In this document: positions 63,702-64,000 of the stretch, one piece after another
Layout of the letters: each line of letters opens with the position of its first letter
How positions within the stretch are numbered: the first letter of the stretch is position 1
Source of the DNA: Panonychus citri
Taxonomy: Eukaryota; Arthropoda; Arachnida; Trombidiformes; Tetranychidae
Assembly: GCF_014898815.1 (NCBI RefSeq)
Contig: NW_026515433.1
Location: forward strand, 456,501-520,500
Length of the DNA stretch: 64,000 bases
Direction of reading: 5' to 3'
Made by a program: the position numbers and the translations under genes
Notes under the pieces: generated by a model
What the model was told of the DNA's origin: nothing
What the model saw: only the letters and a program-made list of their open reading frames with translations
Databases searched by the model: none

Positions 63702-64000
63702 CCTTAATCCTGTGAATTTAATTACACCTTAACATTTAACTTAATAAATGTTTAACATAAATTACTCCACAAGTTAACCTTGGTTCTCATGAAAGTTAAT
63801 GTTCATTTCGCGTTAATCCCCATTTCTTTCCATCAACCATGATCTCCAATTGATCATCATTCTTTTCAATTTCTAGTCGTGTTAATCCTGTTTTTGAAAC
63901 CTCGTGCAACCCAATGGTTCAGTTTAGATTGAATTTTTAAAGAGAATCAACAATCAAATTGCTAGATGAATATCTTTTATTTTAACAGATCAGATGTTAC
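63702..64000 (+). other. 3' flank of RPL36A
   Basis: The poly(A) signal AATAAA at 63743-63748 lies 42 nt after the stop. No gene seen to the window edge. Confidence 0.6.

Overview
The window looks like nuclear DNA of an arthropod, most likely an acariform mite close to the spider mites (Tetranychidae). The reasons are AT-rich sequence (my impression is about 30% GC), spliced genes with canonical GT..AG introns from about 50 nt to several kb, and a tandem family of mu-class glutathione S-transferases, a class I associate with expansions in mites. No database search was possible, so the taxon is an inference. All exon boundaries were read by eye from splice signals and kept reading frames.

Left part (1-12.5 kb). 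A partial gene for a secreted Asn/Ser/Thr-rich protein runs off the left edge on the minus strand. It is followed by a three-exon gene for a small secreted His/Gly-rich peptide (minus), a complete nine-exon organic anion transporting polypeptide (plus), and a single-exon ZIP-type metal transporter (minus) that meets the OATP tail to tail.

Middle part (12.5-41.8 kb). A minus-strand gene encodes an SH2 adaptor of the tensin/EGFRAP-like kind. Its SH2 domain is split between two exons by an 11.6-kb intron. That intron holds an intact intronless gene on the other strand for the large subunit of molybdopterin synthase (MOCS2B). Upstream lie about 15.8 kb in which no gene could be supported, only AT-rich sequence, GA/CT and GATGAA repeats and a 28-bp perfect palindrome.

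Right part (41.8-59.7 kb). Seven mu-class GST genes share one architecture: a first exon of about 72 codons ending at the conserved TQ, a phase-0 intron, and a second exon of about 150 codons. Six are on the plus strand. One is inverted and carries a single-base deletion in exon 1. Two unrelated genes interrupt the array: NAA38 (NatC auxiliary subunit) and a five-exon F-box protein. Most copies have their own TATA-like box 75-130 nt before the ATG, so they are probably transcribed separately. As a group they would conjugate glutathione to electrophiles; the last copy has lost several glutathione-contact residues and has an acidic tail.

Right edge (60-64 kb). An eleven-exon EXOSC10/Rrp6 gene (nuclear exosome 3'-5' exonuclease, minus) is arranged head to head with the gene for ribosomal protein eL42 (RPL36A, plus), across a 579-bp gap that probably holds both promoters.
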